From the NCBI RefSeq assembly GCF_000375365.1, contig NZ_AQXB01000001.1, positions 62,001-126,000 of the forward strand: a DNA stretch of 64,000 nucleotides, written 5' to 3'. A program made the translations under genes and the position numbers. Of this stretch, positions 31,283 to 41,166 are shown piece after piece (position 1 is the stretch's first letter; every line of letters begins with the position of its first letter). The DNA comes from Corynebacterium mastitidis DSM 44356 (lineage in GTDB: Bacteria > Actinomycetota > Actinomycetes > Mycobacteriales > Mycobacteriaceae). The notes under the pieces are model-generated. The model did no database searches and had not been told where the DNA came from. It was given only the letters and a program-made list of their open reading frames with translations.

Positions 31283-31300
31283 GGGCACCCCACGGTGCCC
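31283..31300. terminator. Short hairpin between the convergent DUF4439 and proS genes
   Basis: 7-bp stem GGGCACC/GGTGCCC with a CCAC loop in the 37-nt gap between two convergent stops. The A6 run is on the proS side, so it is not a textbook terminator in either direction. Confidence 0.45.
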
Positions 31301-31314
31301 CTAAAAAACGGTAG

Positions 31315-33072
31315 CTAGCCGCGCACCCACTCCACCAGCGTGGCAACGGCCTCGCCCGCCGGCACCTCCACGGACTCTCCCCCGCGCCTGCGCAGCTCGA
31401 TCACGCCCTGCGCGTAGCCGCGCCCCAGCACGGCGGCAAAGGGCATGCCCAGCAGCTCCGCGTCCTTGAACTTCACCCCGGGGCTGACCTTGGGGCGATC
31501 GTCAAAGAGCACGTCCAGGCCTGCCTGGGAGAGTTCCTCGGCCAGGGTCCCGGCGGCCTCCACCGCGGCGGCGTCCTTGTTGGCCGCCACCACGTGCACC
31601 TGGTACGGGGCCACCTCCACGGGCCAGCGCAGGCCCTTCTCGTCGTGCATCTGCTCCGCCAGCACCGCCATGACGCGGGAGACCCCCACGCCGTAGGAGC
31701 CCATCGTGGGCACGGAGCGCTTGCCGTTGACGTCGAGGATCTGCACGTCGAAGGCCTCGGTGTACTTGCGGCCGAGCTGGAAGATGTGCCCGATCTCGAT
31801 GCCGCGCTGCAGCGTCAGCGTGCCCTGGCCCTCCGGGGCTGGGTCGCCCTCCTTGATCTGGGCGGCCTCCACAAAGCCGTCCGGGGTGAAGTCGCGCCCG
31901 CACACCATGTTTGCCACGTGGCGGTTCTTCTCGTCCGCCCCGGTGATCCAGCGGGTGCCGCGCACCACGCGCGGGTCGGCCAGCACGCGCACGCCGTTCT
32001 CCGCGAGGCCGCGCGGGCCGATGTAGCCCTTGACCAGGAAGGGGTTGTTCTTGAAGTCCTCCTCCTCGGCCAGCTCCACCGTGGCGGGTTCCACGGCGGC
32101 CTCCAGGCGCTTCATGTCCGCCTCGCGGTCGCCCGGCAGCAGCACGCCGACGAGCTCGGGCTCCTCGGCACCCGGCTGGGTGAGTTTGACCATCAGGCAC
32201 TTGAGGGTGTCGGAGAGCTGCACCTCGCGGCCGTCGATAGTCAGGCCCTCCGCGCGCGCCCACTGCACGAGGGAGTCCATCGTGGGGGCGTCCGGGGTGG
32301 CGTACTCCTGCGCCTCGGGCTGCCCCTCGATCTCGCGCTCCTGCCCCGGCTGGGTGACCACGGCCTCCACGTTGGCCGCGTAGTCGCCCTGCGTGGCGCG
32401 CACAAAGGTGTCCTCGCCGTTGGGGGAGATCGCCAGGAACTCCTCGGAGGCCGAGCCGCCCATGGCCCCGGAGGTGGCCGCGCAGATCACGTAGTCCAGG
32501 CCCAGGCGGTCGAAGATGCGCTGGTAGGCGCCCCGGTGGCGCTGGTAGGACTCCTCCAGCCCGGCGTCGTCCATGTCGAAGGAATAGGAATCCTTCATCA
32601 CGAACTCGCGCCCGCGCAGGATGCCCGCGCGGGGGCGCTCCTCGTCGCGGTACTTGGTCTGGATCTGGTAGAGGGTCACCGGGAAGTCCTTGTACGAGGA
32701 GTACAGGTCCTTCACGGCGGTGGTAAACATCTCCTCGTGGGTGGGCCCGAGCAGCATGTCCGCGCCCTTGCGGTCCTTCAGGCGCAGCAGCGAGGAGCCA
32801 TACTCCGTCCAACGCCGCGTGGTCTCGTAGGGCTCGCGCGGCAGCAGCGCCGGGAAGAGCAGCTCCTGGGCGCCGATGCCGTCCATCTCCTCGCGCACGA
32901 TCGTCTCGATCCTGCGCAGCGTGCGCAGCCCCAGGGGCAGCCACGAGTAGATACCGGGGGCGACGCGGCGGATGTACCCGGCGCGCACCAGCAGCTTATG
33001 GCTGGGAACCTCCGCGTCGGCGGGGTCTTCGCGCAGCGTGCGGAGGAAAAGCGTGGACAAGCGAGTGATCAT
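31315..33072 (-). CDS. proS: Proline--tRNA ligase
   Basis: 585 residues; bacterial-type class II synthetase with an editing (INS) domain. Motif 1 region [25 protein letters not shown], motif 2 [28 protein letters not shown] (in adjoining parts), an editing domain about 225-385, motif 3 [17 protein letters not shown], and a C-terminal anticodon-binding domain (VHVVAANKD...). It charges tRNA-Pro with proline and clears mischarged alanine. Start ATG 33072. Confidence 0.97.
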   Translation of the reverse strand: MITRLSTLFLRTLREDPADAEVPSHKLLVRAGYIRRVAPGIYSWLPLGLRTLRRIETIVREEMDGIGAQELLFPALLPREPYETTRRWTEYGSSLLRLKDRKGADMLLGPTHEEMFTTAVKDLYSSYKDFPVTLYQIQTKYRDEERPRAGILRGREFVMKDSYSFDMDDAGLEESYQRHRGAYQRIFDRLGLDYVICAATSGAMGGSASEEFLAISPNGEDTFVRATQGDYAANVEAVVTQPGQEREIEGQPEAQEYATPDAPTMDSLVQWARAEGLTIDGREVQLSDTLKCLMVKLTQPGAEEPELVGVLLPGDREADMKRLEAAVEPATVELAEEEDFKNNPFLVKGYIGPRGLAENGVRVLADPRVVRGTRWITGADEKNRHVANMVCGRDFTPDGFVEAAQIKEGDPAPEGQGTLTLQRGIEIGHIFQLGRKYTEAFDVQILDVNGKRSVPTMGSYGVGVSRVMAVLAEQMHDEKGLRWPVEVAPYQVHVVAANKDAAAVEAAGTLAEELSQAGLDVLFDDRPKVSPGVKFKDAELLGMPFAAVLGRGYAQGVIELRRRGGESVEVPAGEAVATLVEWVRG

Positions 33073-33104
33073 GGCCCCTGACTTTACCCGTTAGGCTAGT
33101 GCGC

Positions 33105-33836
33105 ATGTTGATCGTCCTACCCCCATCGGAAACCAAGGCCCACGGGGGCGATTCCGGGCCGCTGCGCTGGGACTGCCTCTCCTTCCCCTCGCTCACCCCG
33201 CAGCGCCGCGCCATCGCCGCGGACCTCGCCCGCCTGCCCGTGGATAAGGCCCTGGGCGTGCTGGGAATATCGGAGCGGCTGCGCCCCGAGGCGGAACTCA
33301 ACGCCCGGCTCCTCAGCGCACCGACGATGCCCGCGCTCGAGCGCTACACCGGGGTGCTCTACGACGCCCTCGACGCCCCCACCCTGCCCCCGCAAGCCCG
33401 CGCCCGCCTGGCCGTGGGCTCGGCCCTCTTCGGCCTGCTGCGTGCCGACGACCCCATCCCCCACTACCGGCTCTCCGCCTCCACCAAGCTGCCCGACGCC
33501 GCCGGGGCCACCCCCACGATGAAGGCCCGGTGGGGCGCGGCCATCACCGAGGCCCTGGGCGAGGTGGACGGGCTGGTGGTGGACCTGCGCTCGGGCGGGT
33601 ACCAGCATCTCGGCCGCCTCCCCGGCGCGCTGACGGTGCGGGTGGAGTCCGTGCGCGAGGACGGCAGCCGCAAGGTGGTCAGCCACTTCAACAAGCACTA
33701 CAAGGGGCAGCTGGCCCGGGTGCTGGCGCTCAGCGACGCCGCGCCCGCCGACGCCCCCGGGGTGGCCGAGGTGGCGCGGGCGGCGGGCATGACCGTGGAG
33801 GAGAACTCCCCCACGGAGCTGACGCTGGTGGTGTAG
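33105..33836 (+). CDS. yaaA: YaaA family (DUF328) peroxide-stress protein
   Basis: 243 residues. Family hallmarks: LIVLPPSETKAHGG at the start, RYTGVLYDALD, SALFGLLRADDPIPHYRLS, and near the end VVSHFNKHYKGQLAR. In E. coli YaaA binds DNA and lowers free iron under H2O2 stress. TAGGCT at 33092-33097 is 7 nt before ATG 33105 with no ribosome site, pointing to a leaderless transcript; a GTG two codons upstream (33099) is an alternative start. Confidence 0.9.
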   Translation: MLIVLPPSETKAHGGDSGPLRWDCLSFPSLTPQRRAIAADLARLPVDKALGVLGISERLRPEAELNARLLSAPTMPALERYTGVLYDALDAPTLPPQARARLAVGSALFGLLRADDPIPHYRLSASTKLPDAAGATPTMKARWGAAITEALGEVDGLVVDLRSGGYQHLGRLPGALTVRVESVREDGSRKVVSHFNKHYKGQLARVLALSDAAPADAPGVAEVARAAGMTVEENSPTELTLVV

Positions 33837-33842
33837 GGGCCT

Positions 33843-35036
33843 TTACCGCCACTCCTCGGGCATACCCTCGGCCAGCACGGCGTCCCAGGCCTCCCCGTAG
33901 GCGGTCGCGGTATCCTCCACCAGGGTACCGACGTAGTCGGCGGTCTCCACGGCGTTGTTGACCACGGCGCCCGCCTGGGTGGGGTCCTCGGCGAGCATTC
34001 CCACGGCGTCCTGGACCTGGAGCCGCACCTCGCCCACTCCAGCCTCCAGGTTGTCGTAGGCCCGCGCGTGGGCGTCGTCCAGGGTCGGCGGCTCCTGCGG
34101 GACGAACTCCTCCTCGGGGAGATTCTGCTCCGCCCACTCGACTGCCTGCCCTAGGTCCTCGACCAGGGTGTAGGCCGGGGTGTGCGGCTGCGTGGACTCC
34201 GGGAGCGCGAAGCGCTCGTTGACCTGGCCGTCCGGGATGCCGTAGGCCTGCTCCAGGGCCACGTCCATGGGCTGCGCGCGGCCCAGAAGACCTGCAAATC
34301 CCATCGAGGTCACGCCGATGGCCTCGCCGGTGGTGGGGTCGAAGTTCACGCCGCCGGAATCGCCGGGCTGGGAGAGGTTGGTGTGCCAGACGCCGTTGCT
34401 GGTGCGCATGAGCTGTATCCCGCAGGTGCGCCCGGAGGTCTGCCCGTCCTTGCAGATGGGCTGGCCGAGGTTGTCAAAGTCCACCTCCCACGGACCGAGG
34501 TCCCGGTAATCGCGCACCCCGGTGAGCACCACCGGGTCGCCGTGCCTGCGCCCGTACTGATCCACGGAATCGGCCACGCGGGTCATCTCCGCGCCATCGA
34601 CCACCTCGGCGGTGGCCCAGTCCGGGCCGTCAAACTGCCGGATCACCGACTCCACGCCGCCGTCCTGCGTGGCCGGATACACCTTGTCCCCGTGCTCCCG
34701 CTGGGCAATGAGCCTCCGGCCCTCGGGCAGCGCCGCGTACACCTCGGGGTATGTTTCCACGCCCTCCCCCTCGATGCCGTAGAGGCAGTGCCCGGCGCTT
34801 ACCAGCACGTCCCGCTGGGAACCGTCCGCGAGCGTGACCGTGCCCGGCACCCCCTGGGAGCACGCGGCCGTGGTCATCACCTCCAGCGGCACCTCCTCGG
34901 CCAGGCCCTCGAAGCTGTCCGTGGCCATGCGCATCGGCGCGCCCGGAGCCACCTCGGCGGCGGTGGCGGGAGCGACCAGCCCCGCCGTCGCACCCGCCAC
35001 CAGGGCTGCCACCGTCACGTATCCCCTGCGGCGCAT
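33843..35036 (-). CDS. Secreted chymotrypsin-like serine protease, copy B
   Basis: 397 residues with a signal peptide (MRRRGYVTVAALVAGATAGL, cleavage near ATAAEV). Catalytic triad by position: His83 in SAGHC, Asp139 in PDWATAEV and Ser227 in QPGDSGG. About 130 residues follow the protease domain and are rich in Glu/Ala/Gln helices. It is a paralogue of the next upstream gene: DSVDQYGRRHG, PVVLTGVRDYRDL and DNLGQPICKDG are shared. Its ATG overlaps the stop of copy A (TAATG), so both are translated together. Confidence 0.88.
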   Translation of the reverse strand: MRRRGYVTVAALVAGATAGLVAPATAAEVAPGAPMRMATDSFEGLAEEVPLEVMTTAACSQGVPGTVTLADGSQRDVLVSAGHCLYGIEGEGVETYPEVYAALPEGRRLIAQREHGDKVYPATQDGGVESVIRQFDGPDWATAEVVDGAEMTRVADSVDQYGRRHGDPVVLTGVRDYRDLGPWEVDFDNLGQPICKDGQTSGRTCGIQLMRTSNGVWHTNLSQPGDSGGVNFDPTTGEAIGVTSMGFAGLLGRAQPMDVALEQAYGIPDGQVNERFALPESTQPHTPAYTLVEDLGQAVEWAEQNLPEEEFVPQEPPTLDDAHARAYDNLEAGVGEVRLQVQDAVGMLAEDPTQAGAVVNNAVETADYVGTLVEDTATAYGEAWDAVLAEGMPEEWR

Positions 35037-36220
35037 TACTCTTCCTCCTCACCGAACACGAGGTTGGCCAGGGCCTCGTCGTAGGCCTGCGCCGTCTCCT
35101 GCGCCAGGCCGCCGAGGATCTCCGCGCCCGTCGCGGCGTTCTCCGCCACGGCGTCCACACGCGTGGGGTCCTGGGCGAGGATGTTCGCCGCGTCCTGCGC
35201 CTGGCCCCGCAGCTCCCCCACGGCGTACATGGTGTTGCCCAGGGCCACCTGCTCGGCGTCCTCCATGGTGAGCGGCTCGGCGGGCTGCTGCGTCTGCTCC
35301 GGCATCTCCTGCTGCGCCCAGTCCTCCACGCGCTGCCCGTACTCTGTGGTGGTCAGCATCGGGTCGTGGGCCTCGGTGGACTCCGGCAGGCTGAAGCGCT
35401 CGTTGACCTGGCCGTCCGGGATGTCGTAGGCCTCCTCCAGGGCGACGTCGAAGGGCTGGGTGGCCATCATCAGCCCCAGCAGGGACTGTGTGGAGGCGCC
35501 CAGGGCCTCGCCGGTGGTGGGATCGAAGTTCACGCCGCCGGAGTCTCCGGGAAGGCCCACGTTGGTGGACCACAGGGTGTTGCGCGTGCGCATGAACTGG
35601 ATGCCGCAGGTGCGCCCGCTGGTGGCGCCGTCCTTGCAGATGGGCTGGCCGAGGTTGTCAAAGGACACCTCGCCCTCCTCCAGGTCGCGGTAGTCGCGCA
35701 CCCCGGTGAGCACCACGGGCTCGCCGTGTCTGCGCCCGTACTGATCCACGGAGTCCGCCACGCGGGTCATCTCCGCGTCCGGGGCGAGGTCGGCGGTGGC
35801 CCAGTCGGGGGTGGTATCAAACCAGTAGTCGGGGTCGAGGGGGTGATCGCCCTCGGTGAAGGTGGCCTTCTCTCCCCGATCCGGCAGCGCGATGAGGCGG
35901 TTTCCGTCCTCCATCGGGACGTAGAGGGAGGCAACGTCGCCCTCCACGCCCTCGGTGCCCTTGAGGCAGTGGGCCGCGCTGACCATCACGCGGCGCTGCT
36001 CCCCGTCCGGGAGCCTGACGGTGCCGGGCAGGCCCTGGGAGCAGGTGCCTGTGGCGTCGTATCCCGGCGGCACCTCGACGGGCAGGTCCTCGGCGGTGCC
36101 ATCCTCCACCGTGAGCATCAGGGCTCCCGGCGCCACCTCGGCGGCGGTGGCCTGGGCCACGAACGCGGCGGGCAGGCCGGCCAGGGAGGCCGCGAGCACC
36201 AGGCGAATAGACTTCTTCAT
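35036..36220 (-). CDS. Secreted chymotrypsin-like serine protease, copy A
   Basis: 394 residues from ATG 36220, 7 nt after AAAGGA. Signal peptide MKKSIRLVLAASLAGLPAAF with cleavage near ATAAEV. Triad: His84 in SAAHC, Asp139 in PDWATADL, Ser227 in LPGDSGG. Two conserved cysteine pairs flank the active site. The C-terminal ~130 residues are Glu/Gln/Ala-rich and probably helical. It is a tandem paralogue of copy B, with which it shares most of the protease domain. Targets unknown. Confidence 0.88.
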   Translation of the reverse strand: MKKSIRLVLAASLAGLPAAFVAQATAAEVAPGALMLTVEDGTAEDLPVEVPPGYDATGTCSQGLPGTVRLPDGEQRRVMVSAAHCLKGTEGVEGDVASLYVPMEDGNRLIALPDRGEKATFTEGDHPLDPDYWFDTTPDWATADLAPDAEMTRVADSVDQYGRRHGEPVVLTGVRDYRDLEEGEVSFDNLGQPICKDGATSGRTCGIQFMRTRNTLWSTNVGLPGDSGGVNFDPTTGEALGASTQSLLGLMMATQPFDVALEEAYDIPDGQVNERFSLPESTEAHDPMLTTTEYGQRVEDWAQQEMPEQTQQPAEPLTMEDAEQVALGNTMYAVGELRGQAQDAANILAQDPTRVDAVAENAATGAEILGGLAQETAQAYDEALANLVFGEEEE

Positions 36221-36324
36221 GGTTGTTCCTTTCAATGATTGCTGCTTATTCATCGTTTCTAGTTCACGCGCCCGGCGCGCGCCGGTGGCGGGTGGGAGCG
36301 CCACCCCCGTCGGCCGGGTAGTCC

Positions 36325-36687
36325 TTATGAGGACAGCGCCTCCGCGCTGTCTCTCACCGTCACCTGCGCTACCTCGATCAGATGGTTACCGATGCCCTGC
36401 TCGCGTTCGAGGATTCCCGGAATATGATCCACATCAAAATCCCCCTCGACCATGTCGTCAAGCATATGCCCGGAGAACCCCCGGAGTTCCCTTTCCACTA
36501 CCTGAGCCATGTGACGTGTATTTGCCCTGATCACCGCCAGCGCGCCCTCGATCCCCTCGGGAGTATCCTCCCTGAGCACGGGGTTCCCCGTCAGTTCCGT
36601 GGGGGCCTCGGCTGCGGTGGCGGCCGGGGCCGCAAGCCCCAGGGCGGCGGTCAGGCATAGGGCCAAACCAATACGTGCTTTCTTCAT
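36325..36687 (-). CDS. Small secreted protein, unknown function
   Basis: 120 residues. Signal peptide MKKARIGLALCLTAALGLAAP with A-x-A cleavage near ATAAEA, followed by an acidic ~90-residue mature part without cysteines. I recognise no family. Its signal peptide resembles that of protease copy A, and the gene sits between the ABC transporter and the proteases on the same strand with short gaps, so it may be a substrate or partner of that unit. AGGAAAAGGATC precedes the ATG. Confidence 0.72.
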   Translation of the reverse strand: MKKARIGLALCLTAALGLAAPAATAAEAPTELTGNPVLREDTPEGIEGALAVIRANTRHMAQVVERELRGFSGHMLDDMVEGDFDVDHIPGILEREQGIGNHLIEVAQVTVRDSAEALSS

Positions 36688-36723
36688 GATCCTTTTCCTT
36701 TCGTAGGTGTGTGAAGATGGTGC

Positions 36724-37461
36724 CTAGTTCACGGCGCGACGGTTCACGGCCCGCCAGGCCAACAGCCCCAGCACCCCGACCGTGGCGACGACGATCCCCG
36801 CCGCGGCCGCCTGCCCAACGTCGGTTCCCATGCCCGCGGCCTCGACTCCCTGCACCGCAACGACGCTGTTGCGCAGGGGCAGGAACTGCGCCAACATCTC
36901 CGCCCAGTCCTTGCCCAGCAGCGGAAGGCTCACCTCGAGGACGAGCGTGTCCAGGATCATCAGCAGGGAGGCATAGACGGCGCGCCCCAGGATGTAGGTG
37001 AGCAGCAGCGCGATGGCGCCCAGCACGATCCACTGGGAATACACGGCGGCGACGTTCGCCCAGTCCTCCCCGCTCAGCCCAAAGTCCACGCGGAAGCCCA
37101 GGGCAAAGACCCCCAAGACCCCCACGGCCACGCCCAGGCTCGCCGCCGCGAGAAAGGCCGCCAGCAGCAGCGCCGCCTGCGCCACCACCAGGGCAAAGCG
37201 GTTCTTATGGGAGAGGTAGCACCACGCCGTGGCCCCCTTGGTCAGGTCCGAACCCGGGATCATCGTGGCCCCGAAGAGGACCACGATGAGCACGAGCTGC
37301 CCGGACTCGAAGAATCCGCTGAAGGGCAGGGAGTCCTCTCGGCTTGACCCAATGGTGAACAACATCGGGAGGGCGGCCATGCTCGCGGCGATGATCGCCA
37401 TGTAGATCCAGGTGACGCGCAGGGAGAACAGGGCGCGCGCCTGGCTGTGAATGTGCAACAT
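36724..37461 (-). CDS. ABC-2 type transporter permease
   Basis: 245 residues with six hydrophobic segments (starting VTWIYMAIIAASMAALPMLF; last GIVVATVGVLGLLAW). The layout is that of a small ABC-2 permease of antibiotic-resistance or antimicrobial-peptide-export systems. ATG 37461 follows AAAGGA by 9 nt. It is 25 nt downstream of the ATPase gene and in the same operon. The exported substrate is unknown. Confidence 0.85.
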   Translation of the reverse strand: MLHIHSQARALFSLRVTWIYMAIIAASMAALPMLFTIGSSREDSLPFSGFFESGQLVLIVVLFGATMIPGSDLTKGATAWCYLSHKNRFALVVAQAALLLAAFLAAASLGVAVGVLGVFALGFRVDFGLSGEDWANVAAVYSQWIVLGAIALLLTYILGRAVYASLLMILDTLVLEVSLPLLGKDWAEMLAQFLPLRNSVVAVQGVEAAGMGTDVGQAAAAGIVVATVGVLGLLAWRAVNRRAVN

Positions 37462-37486
37462 GCGGGTGGTTCCTTTCTGAGATGAC

Positions 37487-38392
37487 TTACGCGGCGCGAT
37501 ATTCGGTGGCGTCGGCGGTGGCGGCGAGGAAGGCCTCCTCCAGGGAGGGGGTGCGGCGCTGCAACCCCGCCACGGTGAGGTCCAGGGCCCGGCACACGGC
37601 CCCCACCTCGATGGGGTCCTCCAGGCCAAAGACGCGCAGCAGGTTATCCGGCCCGCGCTCCACCCGGATGCCGTTGCCCGCCAGGGCGTCCTCAAGCTCG
37701 TTGGGGCGATCCACCCGCACCTCGATCGCGGCCTCCCCGCTCGCGCCCACGAACTCCTCCACGGTGCCCTCGCGCACGAGCTGCCCGCGCCCGATGACCA
37801 CCAGGCGATCCGCCGTCAGCGCCATCTCGGAGAGCAGGTGGGAGGACACGAGCACGGAGCGTCCCTCGGCGGCCAGCTCCCGGATCCGATCGCGCATCCA
37901 GTGCACGCCCTCCGGGTCGAGGCCGTTGACGGGCTCGTCGAGCAGCAGGTGCTTGGGATCGCCCAGCAGGGCGCAGGCCAGGCCGAAGCGCTGCTTCATG
38001 CCCAGCGAGTAGCCGCCCACCTTCTTGTGCGCCACGCTGGCGATGCCCACGCGCTCCAGGACGTCGTCCACGCGGCTCATGGGCACCTGCTGCAGGGCCG
38101 CCATCATGCCCAGGTGCGCCCGCGCGCTGCGGCCGGGGCGGAACCAGGTGGCGTCGAGAAGCGTGCCCACCGTCCTTCCGGGGTGGGCGAGCCTGCGAAA
38201 CTCCGTGCCGTCGAAGGTCGCGGTGCCCGAAGTGGGGCACTCCAGGCCCACCGCCATGCGCATGGTGGTGGACTTTCCGGCGCCGTTGGGCCCGAGGAAG
38301 CCGGTGACCACGCCGTCCGGCACGGTGAAGGAGAGATCGTCCACCGCCCGCTTGTCCTTGTACGTCTTGGTGAGGTTCTTGATTTCAAGCAT
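37487..38392 (-). CDS. ABC transporter ATP-binding protein
   Basis: 301 residues of the CcmA/DrrA type. Walker A GPNGAGKST near residue 40, signature YSLGMKQR, Walker B HLLLDEPVNGLDPEG and the switch histidine in VLVSSHLLSEM. A C-terminal ~80-residue extension (AIEVRVDRPNELEDAL) is usual for this subfamily. It pairs with the permease just downstream and follows a two-component system, a common arrangement for peptide-stress sensing and export. Confidence 0.92.
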   Translation of the reverse strand: MLEIKNLTKTYKDKRAVDDLSFTVPDGVVTGFLGPNGAGKSTTMRMAVGLECPTSGTATFDGTEFRRLAHPGRTVGTLLDATWFRPGRSARAHLGMMAALQQVPMSRVDDVLERVGIASVAHKKVGGYSLGMKQRFGLACALLGDPKHLLLDEPVNGLDPEGVHWMRDRIRELAAEGRSVLVSSHLLSEMALTADRLVVIGRGQLVREGTVEEFVGASGEAAIEVRVDRPNELEDALAGNGIRVERGPDNLLRVFGLEDPIEVGAVCRALDLTVAGLQRRTPSLEEAFLAATADATEYRAA

Positions 38393-38452
38393 GACCTCAT
38401 CATCGCCGCGCGCACCCCCGCCCCACATCGCCCCGGGGGCTGAAAACTTGGA

Positions 38453-39157
38453 TCAGCCTTGGGGATGATTGAGCAGTTCCTGTGGGCTGACCACCCCGCG
38501 CCGGTACGCGAACAGCACCGCCTGCACCCGATCCCGCGAGCGGGTCTTCATCAGAATGTGGCGCACGTGCGTCTTGACCGTGGCCATGGACACCACCTCG
38601 CGCTCCGCGATCTCCTGATTATTCAGCCCCAGCGCCATCAGGCGCAGCACATGCAACTCCCGGCGCGTCAGCTCCTCCACCGGCTCCAGATTGCTTGCCG
38701 ACGCCTCCGGCCTCGGGATCGGAGGATCGGTGGGGCGCTGCGCTACCAGGTCCCGCAGGATATTGGCGGTGACCTTGGGCGCCAGGACGGCCTCGCCGGA
38801 ATGCACCACCCGCACCGCGCGCAGCAGCTCCTCCGGCTGGGCGTCCTTGAGCAGAAAGCCGCTGGCCCCGGCGTCCACCGCGCCGCGCACAAAGCCGTGA
38901 TCGTCAAAGGTGGTGAGCATGATGACCCTGGTCTGCGGGTGCTGCTCTATGAGCCGCTGCGCGGCGGTGATGCCGTCCACCCGCGCCATCTGCACGTCCA
39001 TGAGCACCACGTCCACGGGGCCCTGCCCCGGCACCTGATCGCCGTCGCTAACGTCCCAGGCCACGCGCATATCGTCCTGGGAGTTCACCAGCATGGCAAA
39101 GCCCGTGCGCACCAGGGGCTGATCGTCCACCAGGCCCACCGCAATCTTTTCGCTCAC
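38453..39157 (-). CDS. Two-component response regulator, NarL/LuxR family
   Basis: 234 residues. Receiver domain with acidic pair Asp11-Asp12, phospho-acceptor Asp54 (VVLMDVQ) and Lys in FLLKDAQ; a C-terminal LuxR helix-turn-helix (LTRRELHVLRLMALGLNNQEIAE, MATVKTHVRHILMKTRSRDR). I chose the second of two adjacent GTG codons, which gives a 4-nt GTGA overlap with the kinase. Likely regulator of the adjacent ABC transporter and exported proteins (inferred from position). Confidence 0.92.
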   Translation of the reverse strand: MSEKIAVGLVDDQPLVRTGFAMLVNSQDDMRVAWDVSDGDQVPGQGPVDVVLMDVQMARVDGITAAQRLIEQHPQTRVIMLTTFDDHGFVRGAVDAGASGFLLKDAQPEELLRAVRVVHSGEAVLAPKVTANILRDLVAQRPTDPPIPRPEASASNLEPVEELTRRELHVLRLMALGLNNQEIAEREVVSMATVKTHVRHILMKTRSRDRVQAVLFAYRRGVVSPQELLNHPQG

Positions 39158-40260
39158 CACGCCACCCTTGCTTCCACTAGGAACTCGCCGTCTTTTCTGT
39201 TCACGTCCAGGACCCCACCCTGGGTATGCAGGCGTTCCTGCATACCCACCAGGCCAAGACCTCCGGGAGAGTCTCCGTCCTCCGTGGGATTGCGCGAGTA
39301 GAGGGAGATGGTGCGCCCCGCCCTCTCCACCCTGATGCTGCCCGTCCTCGTGGAGGAGTACTTGAGCATATTGGTCAGCAACTCCTGCACCGTGCGGTAA
39401 AGGGTAAATTGCAGCAGGGGCGGAAGATCATCGGGAAGAGAGTCCAATCCGGTGACCATGAGTTCCAGACCATTACGGCGCGCGTCGCTCACCAGTGCCG
39501 AAATATCGGTGACTCCGGGGGCCGAGTGACGATCCCTCCCCTCTCCCTCTCGCAGCACCGAGAGCAACCCCCGGATCTGATGGAGTGCGTCGCGGGACGT
39601 CTCCGAGATCACCTCCAAGGTGTCCACCGCCACCTGCGGGTTGCGGACCGCGCTATACCGGGCTCCGTCGGCTAAGGCGATCACGCCGGAAAGATTGTGC
39701 GCGATAATGTCGTGCATCTCGCGGGCGATGCGGTTGCGCTCCAGGGTCCCGGCGAGTTCGGCCTTCTCGGAAAGGATAGCGAGCCTATTCTCCCGTTGGC
39801 GAAGCATTACGCCCATCAACCAAAAAGAAAATAAAGGAGAAAACCTTCCAACAAAAAGGCCGATAATCCAGTTGGCGTCATTAGTACCATAAAACCGAAT
39901 CACACATGCGGCCAGAATGATGATCCCCATGGCAACGATGTAGTACAGAGAGAATCGAACCCTACACCGCGTGGATACAGACCAAGAAACAAACATCATG
40001 ACGATGCCGATCAGGCTATCCCACCCAAAATGGCCAGAGAAAAGGAAGGCTGCGATAAGCAAAAACATGACCGACGCAAAAAAGTGCGGAAAAGACCATA
40101 GCCCTAGAATGGTGGCCACCATACACGCGACCACCACACTCCGCAGAGGACTATCGTCCCAATAACTAGCACTACCAGAAATACCTAAAAAGATGACTAA
40201 CGGTACCCGCGCAAAGAACCAGAATCTTCTGAGAAAAGAAAAACACCGCTGCACCTTCAT
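39154..40260 (-). CDS. Two-component sensor histidine kinase, NarL-partner (HisKA_3) type
   Basis: 368 residues. Five or so membrane helices occupy residues 12-155; there is no large extracellular domain, so it probably senses in or at the membrane. The phospho-acceptor is His183 in AREMHDIIAHNLSGVIALADGA (split), followed by a HATPase domain with LTNMLKYSS and GGLGLVGMQERL. The DNA for the membrane part is visibly less GC-rich than the flanks. It is coupled to the response regulator. Confidence 0.92.
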   Translation of the reverse strand: MKVQRCFSFLRRFWFFARVPLVIFLGISGSASYWDDSPLRSVVVACMVATILGLWSFPHFFASVMFLLIAAFLFSGHFGWDSLIGIVMMFVSWSVSTRCRVRFSLYYIVAMGIIILAACVIRFYGTNDANWIIGLFVGRFSPLFSFWLMGVMLRQRENRLAILSEKAELAGTLERNRIAREMHDIIAHNLSGVIALADGARYSAVRNPQVAVDTLEVISETSRDALHQIRGLLSVLREGEGRDRHSAPGVTDISALVSDARRNGLELMVTGLDSLPDDLPPLLQFTLYRTVQELLTNMLKYSSTRTGSIRVERAGRTISLYSRNPTEDGDSPGGLGLVGMQERLHTQGGVLDVNRKDGEFLVEARVAW

Positions 40261-40298
40261 AATTCCCCCACGCTACCCCCGGAGCGTCCGGGCGCGCC

Positions 40299-41069
40299 TC
40301 ATCCCCAGGGCTGATCCGCGCTCAGCCCGGCCACCTCCCCGATCACGTACACCGCCGGGGAACGCACGTCGTTGTCTCGCATGGCCTCCGCCAGGCCCCC
40401 CAGGTCGCACCGCACCACGCGCTGATTCTCCGTGCTGCCCTCCTGCACGATCACGCAGGGCGTGGCGGGGTCCAGGGCGGCGTCGATAAGCGCTCGCGCG
40501 ATCGGCCCGGCCTGGCGCACCCCCATGATCACCACGATGGTGCCGCCGCTGCGCGCCAGCGCGGACCAATCCACCTCGGAGCGCGGATGACCGGGCGGGA
40601 GGTGCCCCGAGACCACGTGAAAGGAATGCACCATGCCGCGCTGCGTGAGCGGCACCCCCGCCAGCGCGGGGACCGACACCGCCGAGGTCACGCCCGGGAC
40701 CACCTCGCAGGGCACGCCGTGGCGCAGGCAGTACTCGTACTCCTCGAACCCCCGGCCGAACACGTAGGGGTCGCCGCCCTTGAGGCGCACCACCTCCCGG
40801 CCTCGCCGGGCGTGCTCCACCAGCAGCTCGTTGATCCGCTCCTGGCTGGTCTGGCGCTCGTAGGGCAGCTTGGCCACGTCGATGATCTCCTTGGCGGAGG
40901 CGTCGCAGAGCATGTCCAGCTCCCCCACCGGGCCGAGGTGATCGGTGAGGATTACGTCCGCGCGTTGCAGGGCGCGCATCCCCCGCACGGTGATGAGGTC
41001 CCAGGCGCCCGGTCCCCCTCCCACCAGGTGCACGGTGCCAAGAGTTAAGTCGCGCTGCGCTGCCGTCAT
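40299..41069 (-). CDS. cobA: Uroporphyrinogen-III C-methyltransferase
   Basis: 256 residues; adds two SAM-derived methyl groups to uroporphyrinogen III to give precorrin-2, the branch to siroheme and cobalamin. Motifs: [18 protein letters not shown] at the N-terminus, [48 protein letters not shown] and [14 protein letters not shown]. It is the methyltransferase only, without CysG oxidase or synthase fusions. Start ATG 41069. Confidence 0.92.
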   Translation of the reverse strand: MTAAQRDLTLGTVHLVGGGPGAWDLITVRGMRALQRADVILTDHLGPVGELDMLCDASAKEIIDVAKLPYERQTSQERINELLVEHARRGREVVRLKGGDPYVFGRGFEEYEYCLRHGVPCEVVPGVTSAVSVPALAGVPLTQRGMVHSFHVVSGHLPPGHPRSEVDWSALARSGGTIVVIMGVRQAGPIARALIDAALDPATPCVIVQEGSTENQRVVRCDLGGLAEAMRDNDVRSPAVYVIGEVAGLSADQPWG

Positions 41070-41166
41070 GGGGCACGAGTGTACCCGGAGGGGCCGGTCG
41101 CGCGGCGGTTTATATGCCGCCGTGGGACGCGGGTGATTCACTCCCGCACCAGCGCGGAATGACCAC

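Noticed and set aside
31283..31310. Canonical terminator for proS
   Set aside because: The T-run on the minus strand precedes rather than follows the hairpin, so I list it only as a hairpin.
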